A stretch of DNA of 61,491 nucleotides from Lachnospiraceae bacterium (GCA_017613595.1 JAGADM010000127.1:1-61491); one strand, 5' to 3'. Numbered from the stretch's first letter, positions 51,317 to 60,140 are shown. Numbers and translations are program-made. Notes: generated by a model from the letters alone, not told the origin.

Positions 51317-52048
51317 ATGAACAACGATTGCTGCTGTGACAGCCACAGCCCGATCCTTACCTGCTCAGACGCGACACTCGGATATGAGAATCAGCCGGTT
51401 GTAAAAGACCTGTCTTTTGAGATCTATCCCGGCGATTATCTGAGCATTATCGGTGAGAACGGCTCCGGCAAATCCACTCTTATGAAGACGATGCTCGGTC
51501 TCGTAAAGCCCCTTTCGGGAAGCATCACGGTCAACTGCAGCCGCGGGAGCGGATGTATCGGATACCTTCCCCAGCAGACAGCCTTACAGAAAGACTTTCC
51601 GGCAACGGTTTCCGAAGTGGTCATGTCCGGATTCCTGATGCGTTCCGGACTGCGCCCCTTCTATCGGAAAGAAGAGCGTGAACGTGCCGCGGAAGTAATG
51701 GAGCAGCTGCACATCGGCGATTTGAAGAAGCGAAGCTACCGGGACCTTTCGGGCGGTCAGCAGCAGCGGGTTTTACTGGCGCGGGCACTTCTTGCGGCAC
51801 ATGAGATCCTGATGCTTGACGAGCCGGTCGCGGGACTTGACCCGGCAGCGACTTCCGAACTATATGATACGCTTACGGAGCTGAACCGCGAACACCATAT
51901 GACGATCATCGTCATCTCGCACGACATCGCAAAGACAATCGTTCCGTCCACGAAGATCCTTCACATCGCGAAGGACCGCTATTTCTTCGGAACACCGGCC
52001 GCCTATATGGCTAATGACCTTTCCAAGATATTTTTCCCTGATGACTGA
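51317..52048 (+). CDS. ABC transporter ATPase, ZnuC/metal type
   Basis: A 243-residue ATPase of the family that powers zinc/manganese ABC importers: Walker [30 protein letters not shown] (a family-specific Q-loop region), signature LSGGQQQR, Walker [14 protein letters not shown]-loop VISHD. The N-terminus carries Cys-Cys-Cys-Asp-Ser-His, unusual for ZnuC, and could touch metal. No permease or binding protein gene is adjacent; the next gene is an epimerase starting 11 bp later, so the transporter is either incomplete or shares a permease encoded elsewhere. Confidence 0.8.
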   Translation: MNNDCCCDSHSPILTCSDATLGYENQPVVKDLSFEIYPGDYLSIIGENGSGKSTLMKTMLGLVKPLSGSITVNCSRGSGCIGYLPQQTALQKDFPATVSEVVMSGFLMRSGLRPFYRKEERERAAEVMEQLHIGDLKKRSYRDLSGGQQQRVLLARALLAAHEILMLDEPVAGLDPAATSELYDTLTELNREHHMTIIVISHDIAKTIVPSTKILHIAKDRYFFGTPAAYMANDLSKIFFPDD

Positions 52049-52059
52049 GGAGGTATGAC

Positions 52060-52752
52060 ATGCTTGAGAAATTAAAAGAAGAAGTACTGAAGGCCAATCT
52101 GGACCTTCCGAAATACGGTTTGATCACCTTTACCTGGGGCAATGTATCCGGGATTGACCGCGAAAAGGGGCTCGTTGTCATTAAGCCATCCGGCGTTTCC
52201 TATGATACTATGACGGTTGACGATATGGTTGTTGTCGACCTGGATGGCAAGGTTGTGGAAGGCAAGTGGAAGCCCTCTTCCGATACTCCCACGCACCTCG
52301 CTCTGTACCGCGCATGGCCCGAGATCGGGGGCGTTGTTCACACGCACAGCCGTTACGCGACCACCTATGCTCAGGCGGGATGCGATATTGTTGCCGGCGG
52401 AACGACGCACGGCGATTACTTCTACGGCGACATTCCGTGTACTCGCTATATGACCGAAGAGGAGATTGCGGGACAGTACGAACTGGAAACCGGTAACGTC
52501 ATTATCGAAACGTTTGCGAAGCGTGAGCTTAACCCGGTTGACATCCCTGCGGTTCTGGTCCGCTCCCACGGTCCTTTCACCTGGGGTACCGACCCGCACA
52601 ACGCCGTTCACAACTCGGTTGTTCTTGAAGAAGTTGCCTTCATGGCGCTTCACAGCAGCCTCCTGATCGGCGATACCCCCTGCATGCAGCAGGCTCTCCT
52701 TGATAAGCACTACTTAAGAAAGCACGGCAAAAACGCTTACTACGGTCAGTAA
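52060..52752 (+). CDS. araD: L-ribulose-5-phosphate 4-epimerase, AraD type
   Basis: A 230-residue class II aldolase-family enzyme that interconverts L-ribulose-5-phosphate and D-xylulose-5-phosphate. The N-terminal [20 protein letters not shown], the metal ligands in VHTHSRYAT (two His), and the third His in [11 protein letters not shown] fit AraD, as does length. UlaF/SgaE are close alternatives. No other pentose gene is present, so the pathway is incomplete here. RBS GAGGAGGT. Confidence 0.88.
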   Translation: MLEKLKEEVLKANLDLPKYGLITFTWGNVSGIDREKGLVVIKPSGVSYDTMTVDDMVVVDLDGKVVEGKWKPSSDTPTHLALYRAWPEIGGVVHTHSRYATTYAQAGCDIVAGGTTHGDYFYGDIPCTRYMTEEEIAGQYELETGNVIIETFAKRELNPVDIPAVLVRSHGPFTWGTDPHNAVHNSVVLEEVAFMALHSSLLIGDTPCMQQALLDKHYLRKHGKNAYYGQ

Positions 52753-52775
52753 TTCAGCCGGACATATGACATAAT

Positions 52776-52810
52776 AAATCCCGGGAACGGTTTCCGTTAC
52801 CCGGGATTTT
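52776..52810. terminator. Bidirectional terminator
   Basis: CCCGGG arms with inner AACGG/CCGTT, flanked by AAAT on the left and followed by ATTTTCTTAT on the right. Separates the plus-strand epimerase from the minus-strand carboxypeptidase. Confidence 0.82.
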
Positions 52811-52811
52811 C

Positions 52812-54323
52812 TTATCTTCTTCTCAGTTTATTCTTCGGTCTCCGGCTCATCACGATCATCGGTGCAACAATGTAGATCACCACAACCAATACAAGGAAGA
52901 TCGACAGACCGATGATGCCGCCGCGCACTCCGGCTTCCTGCTTACTCCGTCCTTCCCAGCGCTCCATGGTCTTCGGAAGCGGGGTCGGGGTCGGCGTTGC
53001 CTTCTTCTCGCCAGACATCTTGATAACCGACTCGGTACCCTCGCCGCCGGTTGACTTCAGCATGGACGGCGGAAGCAGGAACTTCGGCCATACCGCGTTG
53101 AAATCCTTTTGGGAAAATGGGTACTCTTCGTTGTAGTATATGATATCCGTCCGCCCGACCAGCGCGCCGTTGTAGGAATAGATCAGCTGGCCGATCACAT
53201 TTTCCCCGTGCACATAGTCCTCCGGGATCGAGTATTCCACGCGCTTTTCAAGCTTCGTAAGATCGGTATCGAGAGGAACCACGATCGTCGCTCCCGCCGC
53301 GATGGAAAGGGTCGAATAATCCTTTCCCGTGAACATCGGGCACTCGTCGAAGAAGCCCGCGTAGTCAGGATTGGAAATACGCTCGGCGTTCCGCATGGAA
53401 TAACTCTTATAGTTCTCAAACGCGTAACTTAACATCGTGATCGTATCGTCATAGGCGCTCTCATCCGAGGCGCTTCCGATAACGATTGCCACAAGCCGCA
53501 TACCATCCTTCTCGGCATAGGTGCAGAGAGAATAGGTGCCGTCTTCGGCTTTGCCGCCGGACTTTCCGGCGATGGCATAGTCGTATTTCATCGTCTGACG
53601 GATAAACTTATGCGTCTGGGCGATGGTTCTTGCTTCTTTCAGGTTGGACTGCGGAATCTGATACCATTTGGCTCCGGCAATCTGCAGAAAATCGGTTCTC
53701 GTTCCGAGTTTGCATGCCACAAGGCCGATATCGTAAGCGCAGCTAGTCTGCTTGGAACCGCCCGTACCGGTGCAGCTTGTGAAGTTTGAATTCACTCCGC
53801 CGAGCTGCTGCATCCGCTCGTTCATGCTCTTCAGGAACTTTCGCATACTGCCGCCGACATGTTCGCCAAGCGCGTAGGTCGCTTCGTCGGCCGATGCCAC
53901 AAGCGACGCATTCAGAAGATCGATTGCTGCGATACGTTCGTTTACAACAAGACCGACACGGGTAACGTTTGCGCCGATGTTATTGATCGCGGAATAAGAA
54001 CAGCTGATGGTGTCGGTAAGACGGCCGTCCTCCAGAACGAGCAGCGCGGTAAGAAGCTTCGTGAGACTCATCGGCGGAAGGGACTCGGTCGCATTTTTCG
54101 CGAAGAGGACCGCGTTCGAGTTTACTTCCATGACAACGCCTGCCTTGCCGCTGATTGCGGGTCCGCCGCCGAGGATGGATTCCACCTTCGGAATCGTCTT
54201 CGTTTCCCCATCGGACGCTTCCGCCGTGCCGGCGCACGCAAACCACACGCCGCACACCTCCGAGATAAGGAGGAGCGCCGCGAGAAGAAGCGAAGCGGTT
54301 CGGTTGCGGAATGTTTTGTTCAT
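52812..54323 (-). CDS. D-alanyl-D-alanine carboxypeptidase family protein with altered motifs
   Basis: A 503-residue secreted, C-terminally anchored protein of the DacF/PBP5 family. Signal peptide (about 1-35), transpeptidase-like domain with SLTK (nucleophile Ser and Lys), a PBP5-C-like beta domain, a linker with TPTPTPLP, and a C-terminal membrane helix (about 475-495) with a basic tail. Two of three signature motifs deviate: the SxN motif reads SAD (in VASADEATYAL), and KTG reads KSG (in IAGKSGGKA). The serine and both lysines are kept, so activity is possible but altered. It may trim peptidoglycan peptides or act as a regulator. Confidence 0.82.
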   Translation of the reverse strand: MNKTFRNRTASLLLAALLLISEVCGVWFACAGTAEASDGETKTIPKVESILGGGPAISGKAGVVMEVNSNAVLFAKNATESLPPMSLTKLLTALLVLEDGRLTDTISCSYSAINNIGANVTRVGLVVNERIAAIDLLNASLVASADEATYALGEHVGGSMRKFLKSMNERMQQLGGVNSNFTSCTGTGGSKQTSCAYDIGLVACKLGTRTDFLQIAGAKWYQIPQSNLKEARTIAQTHKFIRQTMKYDYAIAGKSGGKAEDGTYSLCTYAEKDGMRLVAIVIGSASDESAYDDTITMLSYAFENYKSYSMRNAERISNPDYAGFFDECPMFTGKDYSTLSIAAGATIVVPLDTDLTKLEKRVEYSIPEDYVHGENVIGQLIYSYNGALVGRTDIIYYNEEYPFSQKDFNAVWPKFLLPPSMLKSTGGEGTESVIKMSGEKKATPTPTPLPKTMERWEGRSKQEAGVRGGIIGLSIFLVLVVVIYIVAPMIVMSRRPKNKLRRR

Positions 54324-54374
54324 ATTGTTCCTTAATGGCGGGACTCCGGTTACCGGGGTCCCCTGCCGTAGTTA

Positions 54375-55760
54375 TTAAACGAGTCTGCGTCCCATCAGAA
54401 CGCCCATCGAGGAAGCCATCATAAGGCCTCTCGTCCAGCCCGACGAATCACCGAGGCAGTAAAGTCCTTTGATGCTTGTTGTCAGGTCAGGTTCCATCTT
54501 GACCTTATTCGAATAGAATTTCAGCTCAGGCGAGTAAAGAAGCGTCTCTTCCGAGGCAAATCCGGGCACGACATTGTCGACCGCCTGGATGAAATTGATA
54601 ATGTTCACCATCGCGCGGTACGGCATCGCTGCAGTGATGTCGCCTGCCACCGCATCGGGAAGCGTCGGGTGCACGTTGCCTTGCGCGAGCTCCTTATCCC
54701 AGGTTCGCTTGCCGTTCAGGATATCGCCGTAGCGCTGCACGAGGATCTGCCCGTTTGCGAGCATGTTCGTAAGCTCTCCGACCTTCTGCGCGTACTCGAT
54801 CGGCTTGTTGAACGGCACCGAGAAGTTATGCGAGCACAGGATCGACAGGTTCGTGTTGTCGGACTTCAGTTCTTTATAGGAGTGACCGTTAACAACGGCC
54901 AGATTGTTGTCGTAGTTCTCCTGGCTGACGAAACCGCCGGGGTTCTGGCAGAACGTCCGCACCTTATTCTTGAACGGCAAAGGATATCCGACCAGTTTGG
55001 ATTCATAGAGGACGCTGTTAACCTCCTCCATGATCTCGTTCCGCACCTCAACGCGGACACCGATGTCAACGGTACCGGGCTTATGCGCGATATCATACCG
55101 CGCACACAGTTTTTCGAGCCACTCCGCGCCTCTGCGTCCCGTCGCGACTACGACATTGTCGCCCTCGATCGTCACGCGCTCGCCGCGGTCGCTGATAACA
55201 ACGCCCTTCGCGGTCCGATCCTCGATCACGAGATCCTCCACATTGGTGTTGAAGATGATATCCACGCCGTGTTCCTTTAAGAACAGTTCCAGACTTCCGT
55301 ACAGGATCTGCGCGCGCTCGGTTCCGAGATGACGGATCGGGCAGTCTACCAGTTTAAGGCCCGCGGAAATCGCACGGCGGCGGATTTCCTTAACCTTTAC
55401 CGGCTCACTGACGCCTTCCACATGCGTGTCGGCTCCGAACTCCAGATAGATGCCGTCGGTATAATCGATCAGCGCCTGCGCCACATCCGCACCGATCAGG
55501 TCGGGCAGGTCGCCGCCTACCTCGTGGCTCAGACTGAGCTTTCCGTCGGAAAATGCGCCCGCGCCCGAAAATCCGGTCGTAATGTTGCACGGCTTGCAGT
55601 TCATGCACCGTCCGGTCGTTACCTTCGGGCAGCTCCGCTTCTCGATCGGCTTACCCTTCTCAATCATCAGGATCTTCTTGTCCGATCCCTTTTTTATCAT
55701 TTCGATTGCCGTAAAGATGCCGGCAGGACCGGCTCCGACAATGATCACATCGTATTTCAT
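54375..55760 (-). CDS. FAD-dependent dehydrogenase
   Basis: A 461-residue cytoplasmic flavoprotein. N-terminal FAD motif VIIVGAGPAGIFTAIEM, a cysteine-rich segment (SCPKVTTGRCMNCKPC) just after it, GFSGAGAFSDGKLSL, a middle VVVATGRRG, and the C-terminal GLYCLGDSSGWTRGL FAD-contact. This is the YtfP/BT-type 'NAD(P)/FAD-dependent oxidoreductase' family common in Clostridia; its substrate is unknown. The four cysteines may hold an iron-sulfur cluster or react with thiols. RBS GGAGGG. Confidence 0.85.
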   Translation of the reverse strand: MKYDVIIVGAGPAGIFTAIEMIKKGSDKKILMIEKGKPIEKRSCPKVTTGRCMNCKPCNITTGFSGAGAFSDGKLSLSHEVGGDLPDLIGADVAQALIDYTDGIYLEFGADTHVEGVSEPVKVKEIRRRAISAGLKLVDCPIRHLGTERAQILYGSLELFLKEHGVDIIFNTNVEDLVIEDRTAKGVVISDRGERVTIEGDNVVVATGRRGAEWLEKLCARYDIAHKPGTVDIGVRVEVRNEIMEEVNSVLYESKLVGYPLPFKNKVRTFCQNPGGFVSQENYDNNLAVVNGHSYKELKSDNTNLSILCSHNFSVPFNKPIEYAQKVGELTNMLANGQILVQRYGDILNGKRTWDKELAQGNVHPTLPDAVAGDITAAMPYRAMVNIINFIQAVDNVVPGFASEETLLYSPELKFYSNKVKMEPDLTTSIKGLYCLGDSSGWTRGLMMASSMGVLMGRRLV

Positions 55761-55816
55761 AAACCCTCCGTATTACGCGCGGCTCTGTTCTTTCCGCACC
55801 CCAATATTTGATTATA

Positions 55817-57031
55817 TCACAAATCGGCCGTCTTTTCAAATTCGTAGTACTCGTGCACAAGACTGCGGAATCCGTAGCCGCGAATCGTCTCGTAGCGCAG
55901 GTTGTAATTGGCCTTCGTATGCTTTCCGGTCACAAGGAAGCGTATGTTTTCAATCATGTATGAGTCAAGCTCCTTTAAGCTCTTATCGGTCGTGATCACC
56001 GGGAAGAACCACCGGCACCAGGTCAGCTCGCTTTTCACCGGATTATCGTACAGTTTACGGTTAAAATGGCGGATAAATGCGCGGATCGCCTTCTCGTCGC
56101 TCGCGCCCTTCTTCACCTTCCAGCGGTACAGCGCCTTTGCCTTCCGCTTCATCTTATGTTTCAGCTTCTCGACCGAAGCCCGCGCCACATCAATCGTTCC
56201 GTTTTGATAGGTAATCCCAAGGAAATCCCAAGGCTCGCCGGGTTCCGCGTAGAACACCTTCGCGGGATTGACGGTCATATCCTTTTCGGCAAGAACTCCG
56301 AGGATTTCCTCCCGGTACGCCTCAATCTCCTCACGATCCCTGCCGAATACGATGATGTCGTCCGAATAACGCGCGTATGGGATTTGCCGTTCGGCAAATG
56401 CCCTGTCCATCTCCGCGAGATACAGGTTCGCGAGAAATGCGGAAAGCGGATTGCCCGCCATGATGCCTTTCCGCTCCTCAAAGCGCTCTCCGGCCTCCGT
56501 CACGTACGGATTCCGCAGAAAATCACATAAAAATCCGAAGAACCGCGGATGGTCCGCCCCGAGAACCTCCTTCGCAAGCGGAATAACCCGCTCCACGTCG
56601 ATCGAATTGAAATAGTCATGGATGTCAAGCTTATAGACATAACGGTCCGACAGGTCCGGCACCGACAGGATATCCGCCACGGCACGCTTCACGCCGCGGT
56701 TCGGACGAAACGAAAAGAGATTGTCCGGAAAGATATCGTCATACTCATGCAGCCCGCGCGCGAAGAACTTAAGAAGGATCCCCGCCTCTCCCGGAAACAT
56801 ATATACGACGCGCTTCTTCGCGGTTCCCTTTTTGTTGAGAACGGTCCGCTCTGCATCCGGGAATGCTTCTCCCCTGCGAAATCGCTCATCCCACGCCAGA
56901 TACCCGCCGCAGTCGATAAACTGCCGCAGGTCCGCAAGGTCTTTCTTCGTATTATGCTCGTTGGCGGCGCAGTAATCGTAAAACCGTTCCCACGCTTCGC
57001 GGTCGCCGACGCAATCCAAAAGGTCTTTCAT
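55817..57031 (-). CDS. Stand-alone reverse transcriptase, group II-like/DGR-like
   Basis: A 404-residue reverse transcriptase without endonuclease domain. Seen motifs: FSFRPNRG (RT2, 107-114), KLDIHDYFNSID with catalytic Asp136 (RT3/A), GIMAGNPLSAFLANLYL (RT4/B, 189-205), ARYSDD with the catalytic Asp pair at 224-225 (RT5/C), and DFLGITY (269-275). The B motif resembles group II-like and diversity-generating RTs but has SA instead of SQ. The C-terminal 110 residues form a thumb-like region with RFLVTGKHTKANYN and YGFRSLVHEYYEF; the VTG triplet recalls retron RTs. Upstream lie two hairpins and a repeat-bounded non-coding element. No intron domain V was seen. RBS GGAGAAG. Confidence 0.88.
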   Translation of the reverse strand: MKDLLDCVGDREAWERFYDYCAANEHNTKKDLADLRQFIDCGGYLAWDERFRRGEAFPDAERTVLNKKGTAKKRVVYMFPGEAGILLKFFARGLHEYDDIFPDNLFSFRPNRGVKRAVADILSVPDLSDRYVYKLDIHDYFNSIDVERVIPLAKEVLGADHPRFFGFLCDFLRNPYVTEAGERFEERKGIMAGNPLSAFLANLYLAEMDRAFAERQIPYARYSDDIIVFGRDREEIEAYREEILGVLAEKDMTVNPAKVFYAEPGEPWDFLGITYQNGTIDVARASVEKLKHKMKRKAKALYRWKVKKGASDEKAIRAFIRHFNRKLYDNPVKSELTWCRWFFPVITTDKSLKELDSYMIENIRFLVTGKHTKANYNLRYETIRGYGFRSLVHEYYEFEKTADL

Positions 57032-57042
57032 GTCTTCTCCGT

Positions 57043-57066
57043 GCCCAATTACGGGCGGTTTTGGGC
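57043..57066 (-). promoter_or_regulatory. Alternative hairpins in front of the RT ribosome binding site
   Basis: GCCCAA at 57043-57048 can pair with TTGGGC at 57061-57066, or alternatively GCCC at 57043-57046 with GGGC at 57053-57056. The two stems exclude each other and sit directly before the RT ribosome binding site on the minus strand. Possible translational control. Confidence 0.45.
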
Positions 57067-57069
57067 AAT

Positions 57070-57209
57070 AAAAAACGGATAGAGAAGAAGAGCTTTAAAA
57101 TAGCAAATTTGCTATACCGGGCGATACATAACCGGCTACCTGCAAAACCCTAACAAGGGTTATGCTGCGCCCCCTGCAGGTGCATCTGAAATGCGTTCTT
57201 CTCTATCCG
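57070..57209 (-). ncRNA. Candidate RT-associated non-coding RNA bounded by inverted repeats
   Basis: Perfect 14-bp inverted repeats, CGGATAGAGAAGAA (57076-57089) and its complement (57196-57209), enclose 106 nt just upstream of the RT gene and in its orientation. Inside are ACCTGCA/TGCAGGT arms (57138-57144, 57175-57181) capped by AACCCT/AGGGTT (57146-57151, 57156-57161), and a 16-bp palindrome ATAGCAAATTTGCTAT (57100-57115). On the RT strand the 3' repeat is followed at once by six T (57070-57075), so the closing stem plus T run looks like an intrinsic terminator. Position and outline match retron msr-msd or the ncRNA of RT defence systems, but no retron AGC branch motif follows the 5' repeat. 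Confidence 0.6.
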
Positions 57210-57279
57210 AAATTATTTATGAAAAAGCAATTGCTTCTTTCATCTGATTAACGCCTCCGGCTTCCCGGCGGCGATAGTC

Positions 57280-57816
57280 CTACATGATTGACTTAATGCG
57301 GTTCACCACATAGGATTCTTCGTTCTTGTAGCAAGGAATGCAGTGGATATGACGGATTCCCGCCTCATCCAGTATTCTCTTCGCTTCGCGGTAGGGCAGT
57401 CCGTTGGTCTTATTCAGCGCGATTACGTAAAATGCGTACTTCCGGCCGTCCTTTGTAAGAAGGAACGTTACCGGTGTGCACTTCGGATGCGCGCTCGGAT
57501 CGAAACGGCTGATGGAAACATTCTCCTCGATACCGTAATCCCCGAAATTCTTAAACAGAATATTACGGAAATAAGCGGTGTCACGGTTGAACGTATCGTT
57601 GAGCACGTAGCTCTCACCGTCTTCATCATAGATTCTCTCGGCGTCCGGAGCCGCTGCGGGTACGGGCTGAACGGGTGCCGCCGTCTGCTGAACCGGCTGC
57701 GCGGGCTTCGACTGAGCGGGTGCGCTTTCCGGCTTCTTCGCTCCGGGGATGGCGTTGTCCACAACCTTCTTGGTCTCGTTGAAAATGGAATTCATGATCT
57801 TATCCAATAAACCCAT
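57280..57816 (-). CDS. Ala/Pro-rich linker protein of unknown function
   Basis: A 178-residue protein. A short amphipathic N-terminus (MGLLDKIMNSIFNE) leads to a Pro/Gln/Ala linker (about residues 30-57) and a compact C-terminal domain of about 115 residues with strand-helix alternation (VTFLLTKDGRKYAFYVIAL, then YREAKRILDEAGIRHIHCIPC). The order of elements recalls small nuclease-like alpha/beta domains, but I see no conserved Asp/Glu-x-Lys site, so no function is claimed. Start at 57816 after AAAGGAGG with 8-bp spacing. A GC hairpin after its stop (57253-57275) probably ends the transcript ahead of the RT element. Confidence 0.6.
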   Translation of the reverse strand: MGLLDKIMNSIFNETKKVVDNAIPGAKKPESAPAQSKPAQPVQQTAAPVQPVPAAAPDAERIYDEDGESYVLNDTFNRDTAYFRNILFKNFGDYGIEENVSISRFDPSAHPKCTPVTFLLTKDGRKYAFYVIALNKTNGLPYREAKRILDEAGIRHIHCIPCYKNEESYVVNRIKSIM

Positions 57817-57870
57817 ATGCATTTCCTCCTTTCGCCTGTACGCGAATCGGTATCCGTTTGTGACGGAATC

Positions 57871-59880
57871 TTACAGTTCCTGAGTAAGTCCGGTATGATA
57901 ATCGTTCGTGCCGCGCTTCAGATCGAGATATTCCTTCAGGATGATGTCTTCGATATCGTCGATTCTCTTCTGCGCATCAATACGCTTACGCTTACGCTCT
58001 CCCATGAGTGCGTTCTTATTCTCTTCAACAACCTTACGAAGCTCTTCCTGCTCGTTGCAGAGACGCTCGTAATCGGCCTTTCTCTTTGCAAGAATCTCCT
58101 GACGTCTCTGTTCCTGTCTTCTCGCAACTTCGAGACGGCGCTCTTCCATCTGTCTGCGGACTTCGTCCTTCTCCTGCTGCTTACGCTTGTTCTGCTCGAG
58201 GATCTCACGCATACGGCGTCTTACGGCCGCCTCATGCTCGTCGATCTCTTCCTTGCTTGCCTGGTTGGTCTCGTAGGTCGATGCCGCAGGCGTCTCACCA
58301 CTCGGGGCGATGTTCGGGATCGTGCTTACCGGCTTAACGGGAGCGGGTTCCGGAGCAGGTGCGGGCTCAACGACCGGAGCAGGTGCCGGAGCAACCTGTT
58401 CAACAACCTGCTCGGGTTCAGCAACCGGAGCAGGTGCAGGCTCAACAACCGGTGCGGGTGCCGGAGCGATATTCTCCGGGATCGGTCCCTGATTCAGGGA
58501 CTCGAGAATCGACTGGTTGAAGAAATACATCGGATCCGCTTCCGAAACGGCAGGTGCCGGCTCGGGAGCTGCTGCGGGTTCTGCCGGAGCAGGTGCGGGT
58601 GCAGGTTCAACAGCAGGTGCGGGATTCAGTGAATCCAGCACGGACTGGTTAAAGAAATAGGACGGTTCCGGCGGAACGTAATTCGGATCCGGGATAACCG
58701 GGCCGGGTGCCGGAGCCGGCTCAACCGGTGCAGGTGCAACAGGCTCAACAACCGGTGCGGGTGCAGGTGCCGGTGCGGAAGCGGGACTTACGTACGAAAC
58801 CTCCCATTCCGGTTCAATATCATTCTTCGGCTCGTTCGGAGTCACTTCCCATTCCGGTTCAACCGGTGCCGGGGCAGGTGCGGGCTCGGGAGCCTTGGGC
58901 TGCGTAGCGGATCCCATTAACTCCGCAATCAGCTCTTCCACCGTTCTTTCTCTTCCGGGATCATTGTTAGCCACCATGTCTTCCTCCTGTAGTTCTAATA
59001 GTCGTTTTGAAATATATTCAATATCAGCTGCTTCAAATACCGCCTCTTTCGGTACCGATCTCCCGATTCCCTCGGGAACGACTTCGGGCAACGCGCGTTC
59101 CGAAATCTTTTTGGAAGCAGTCTTCTTTCGGTATTGCTTCGGTCCTTCGCTTAACAGGAACGGTTCCCGTGAAGCGGATGCCAGGGTACACCATGCGGCA
59201 AGTACGCTGACGAACACCTTGCGGTTCTCTTCGCTCACGACTCCGGCGAAAAGCGCCACCGCAATACCTTCCATAACCGGCTTCAGCCGGATCAGGTCTT
59301 TCTGCAGACGGTTCAGCGATGCGGGATAACCATACGGTTTGAATCGCGCCGTCCCTTTGCGGATCAATATTTCGGGGACAAATATGACATCCTTATCCGG
59401 GAAGCTGCAAAGCCCCGGGCAGAACGATCCGCCCCGGTAATTTAAGAACTCCGCTTCCGTGATAAACTTCACAACCGCCGTGAGTTCCTTCTCGGACAGA
59501 TTATCGATATCCAGTCCGATCCGCTTTTTATAATCACCCGCAGTCCACGCAAACGAACGTAATATGTGAAGTGCGGACACGCCCGGGAGATATCCCCGCT
59601 GCGTCATCTCTGCCAGGTCCGCGTACCGTTCCGTCCCCGCCTGAAGCGCTTTCGAAAGCCGTTCCGCGTTCTCATGCAGCGTGTAGGGTTTCTGCTTTCC
59701 TTTGTATCCGGCAATCTCCCCGATGATTTCTTTCGAGAGCCCCGCCTTGCGATACGGTTTACACTGAAGAATTACGTCCCCGGGATTCCGGTCTTGTGAT
59801 TTTATCTGTTCATAAAATGCAAACAGCTTGTTCCCCGGCTTTCGCCTCGTGAACAACCCGTTCCCGGCCTTCTCTCCCAT
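57871..59880 (-). CDS. Large protein with Ala/Pro linker, repeated motifs and coiled coil, unknown function
   Basis: A 669-residue protein I do not recognise. Residues 1 to about 260 form a mixed helical domain with no known motif. Residues about 300-560 are a PAPAPAP-type linker holding repeated short motifs: PEWEV twice, and YFFNQS(V/I)L(D/E)SLN twice. Residues about 565-665 are a strongly charged Arg/Glu/Lys coiled coil. No signal peptide or membrane helix. It and the next gene share Ala/Pro linkers and likely act together as a cytoplasmic scaffold. Start at 59880 (ATG after CAGGGG); a GTG at 59913 is an alternative. Confidence 0.6.
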   Translation of the reverse strand: MGEKAGNGLFTRRKPGNKLFAFYEQIKSQDRNPGDVILQCKPYRKAGLSKEIIGEIAGYKGKQKPYTLHENAERLSKALQAGTERYADLAEMTQRGYLPGVSALHILRSFAWTAGDYKKRIGLDIDNLSEKELTAVVKFITEAEFLNYRGGSFCPGLCSFPDKDVIFVPEILIRKGTARFKPYGYPASLNRLQKDLIRLKPVMEGIAVALFAGVVSEENRKVFVSVLAAWCTLASASREPFLLSEGPKQYRKKTASKKISERALPEVVPEGIGRSVPKEAVFEAADIEYISKRLLELQEEDMVANNDPGRERTVEELIAELMGSATQPKAPEPAPAPAPVEPEWEVTPNEPKNDIEPEWEVSYVSPASAPAPAPAPVVEPVAPAPVEPAPAPGPVIPDPNYVPPEPSYFFNQSVLDSLNPAPAVEPAPAPAPAEPAAAPEPAPAVSEADPMYFFNQSILESLNQGPIPENIAPAPAPVVEPAPAPVAEPEQVVEQVAPAPAPVVEPAPAPEPAPVKPVSTIPNIAPSGETPAASTYETNQASKEEIDEHEAAVRRRMREILEQNKRKQQEKDEVRRQMEERRLEVARRQEQRRQEILAKRKADYERLCNEQEELRKVVEENKNALMGERKRKRIDAQKRIDDIEDIILKEYLDLKRGTNDYHTGLTQEL

Positions 59881-60077
59881 ATGAATCCCCTGTCTGTATG
59901 CATCACCCGACACATAATAAGCATCATTTATGATAAATATAAGTGTATCATTTACCCACCGATTTTTTCAAGTACTTTTCTCAAGTTTTTGTTACTTTTT
60001 CCCGATTTTTTACATGGATTTTCGCGTTTCTTATGAAATATGATTCACTTTCCGAAAATTCATGCGGCGAAACTGCG

Positions 60078-60106
60078 TTGACAAGTTCCCGCGATGGTTG
60101 TAGCAT
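60078..60106 (+). promoter_or_regulatory. Promoter of the CDF transporter gene
   Basis: Perfect TTGACA (60078-60083), 17-bp spacer, TAGCAT (60101-60106), 35 bp before the start codon. Confidence 0.65.
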
Positions 60107-60140
60107 GAGTGTTATCAGCATATAACGATGAGGCATTATT

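Noticed and set aside
51304..51339. Short open frame overlapping the start of the metal-type ATPase gene, possible leader peptide
   Set aside because: Eleven codons in another frame without a ribosome binding site; chance occurrence is likely.
55817..57209. Classical group II intron or diversity-generating retroelement
   Set aside because: No domain V-like sequence is visible. The RT has SA instead of the DGR SQ, no accessory avd gene or C-type lectin target is adjacent, and I saw no template/variable repeat pair.
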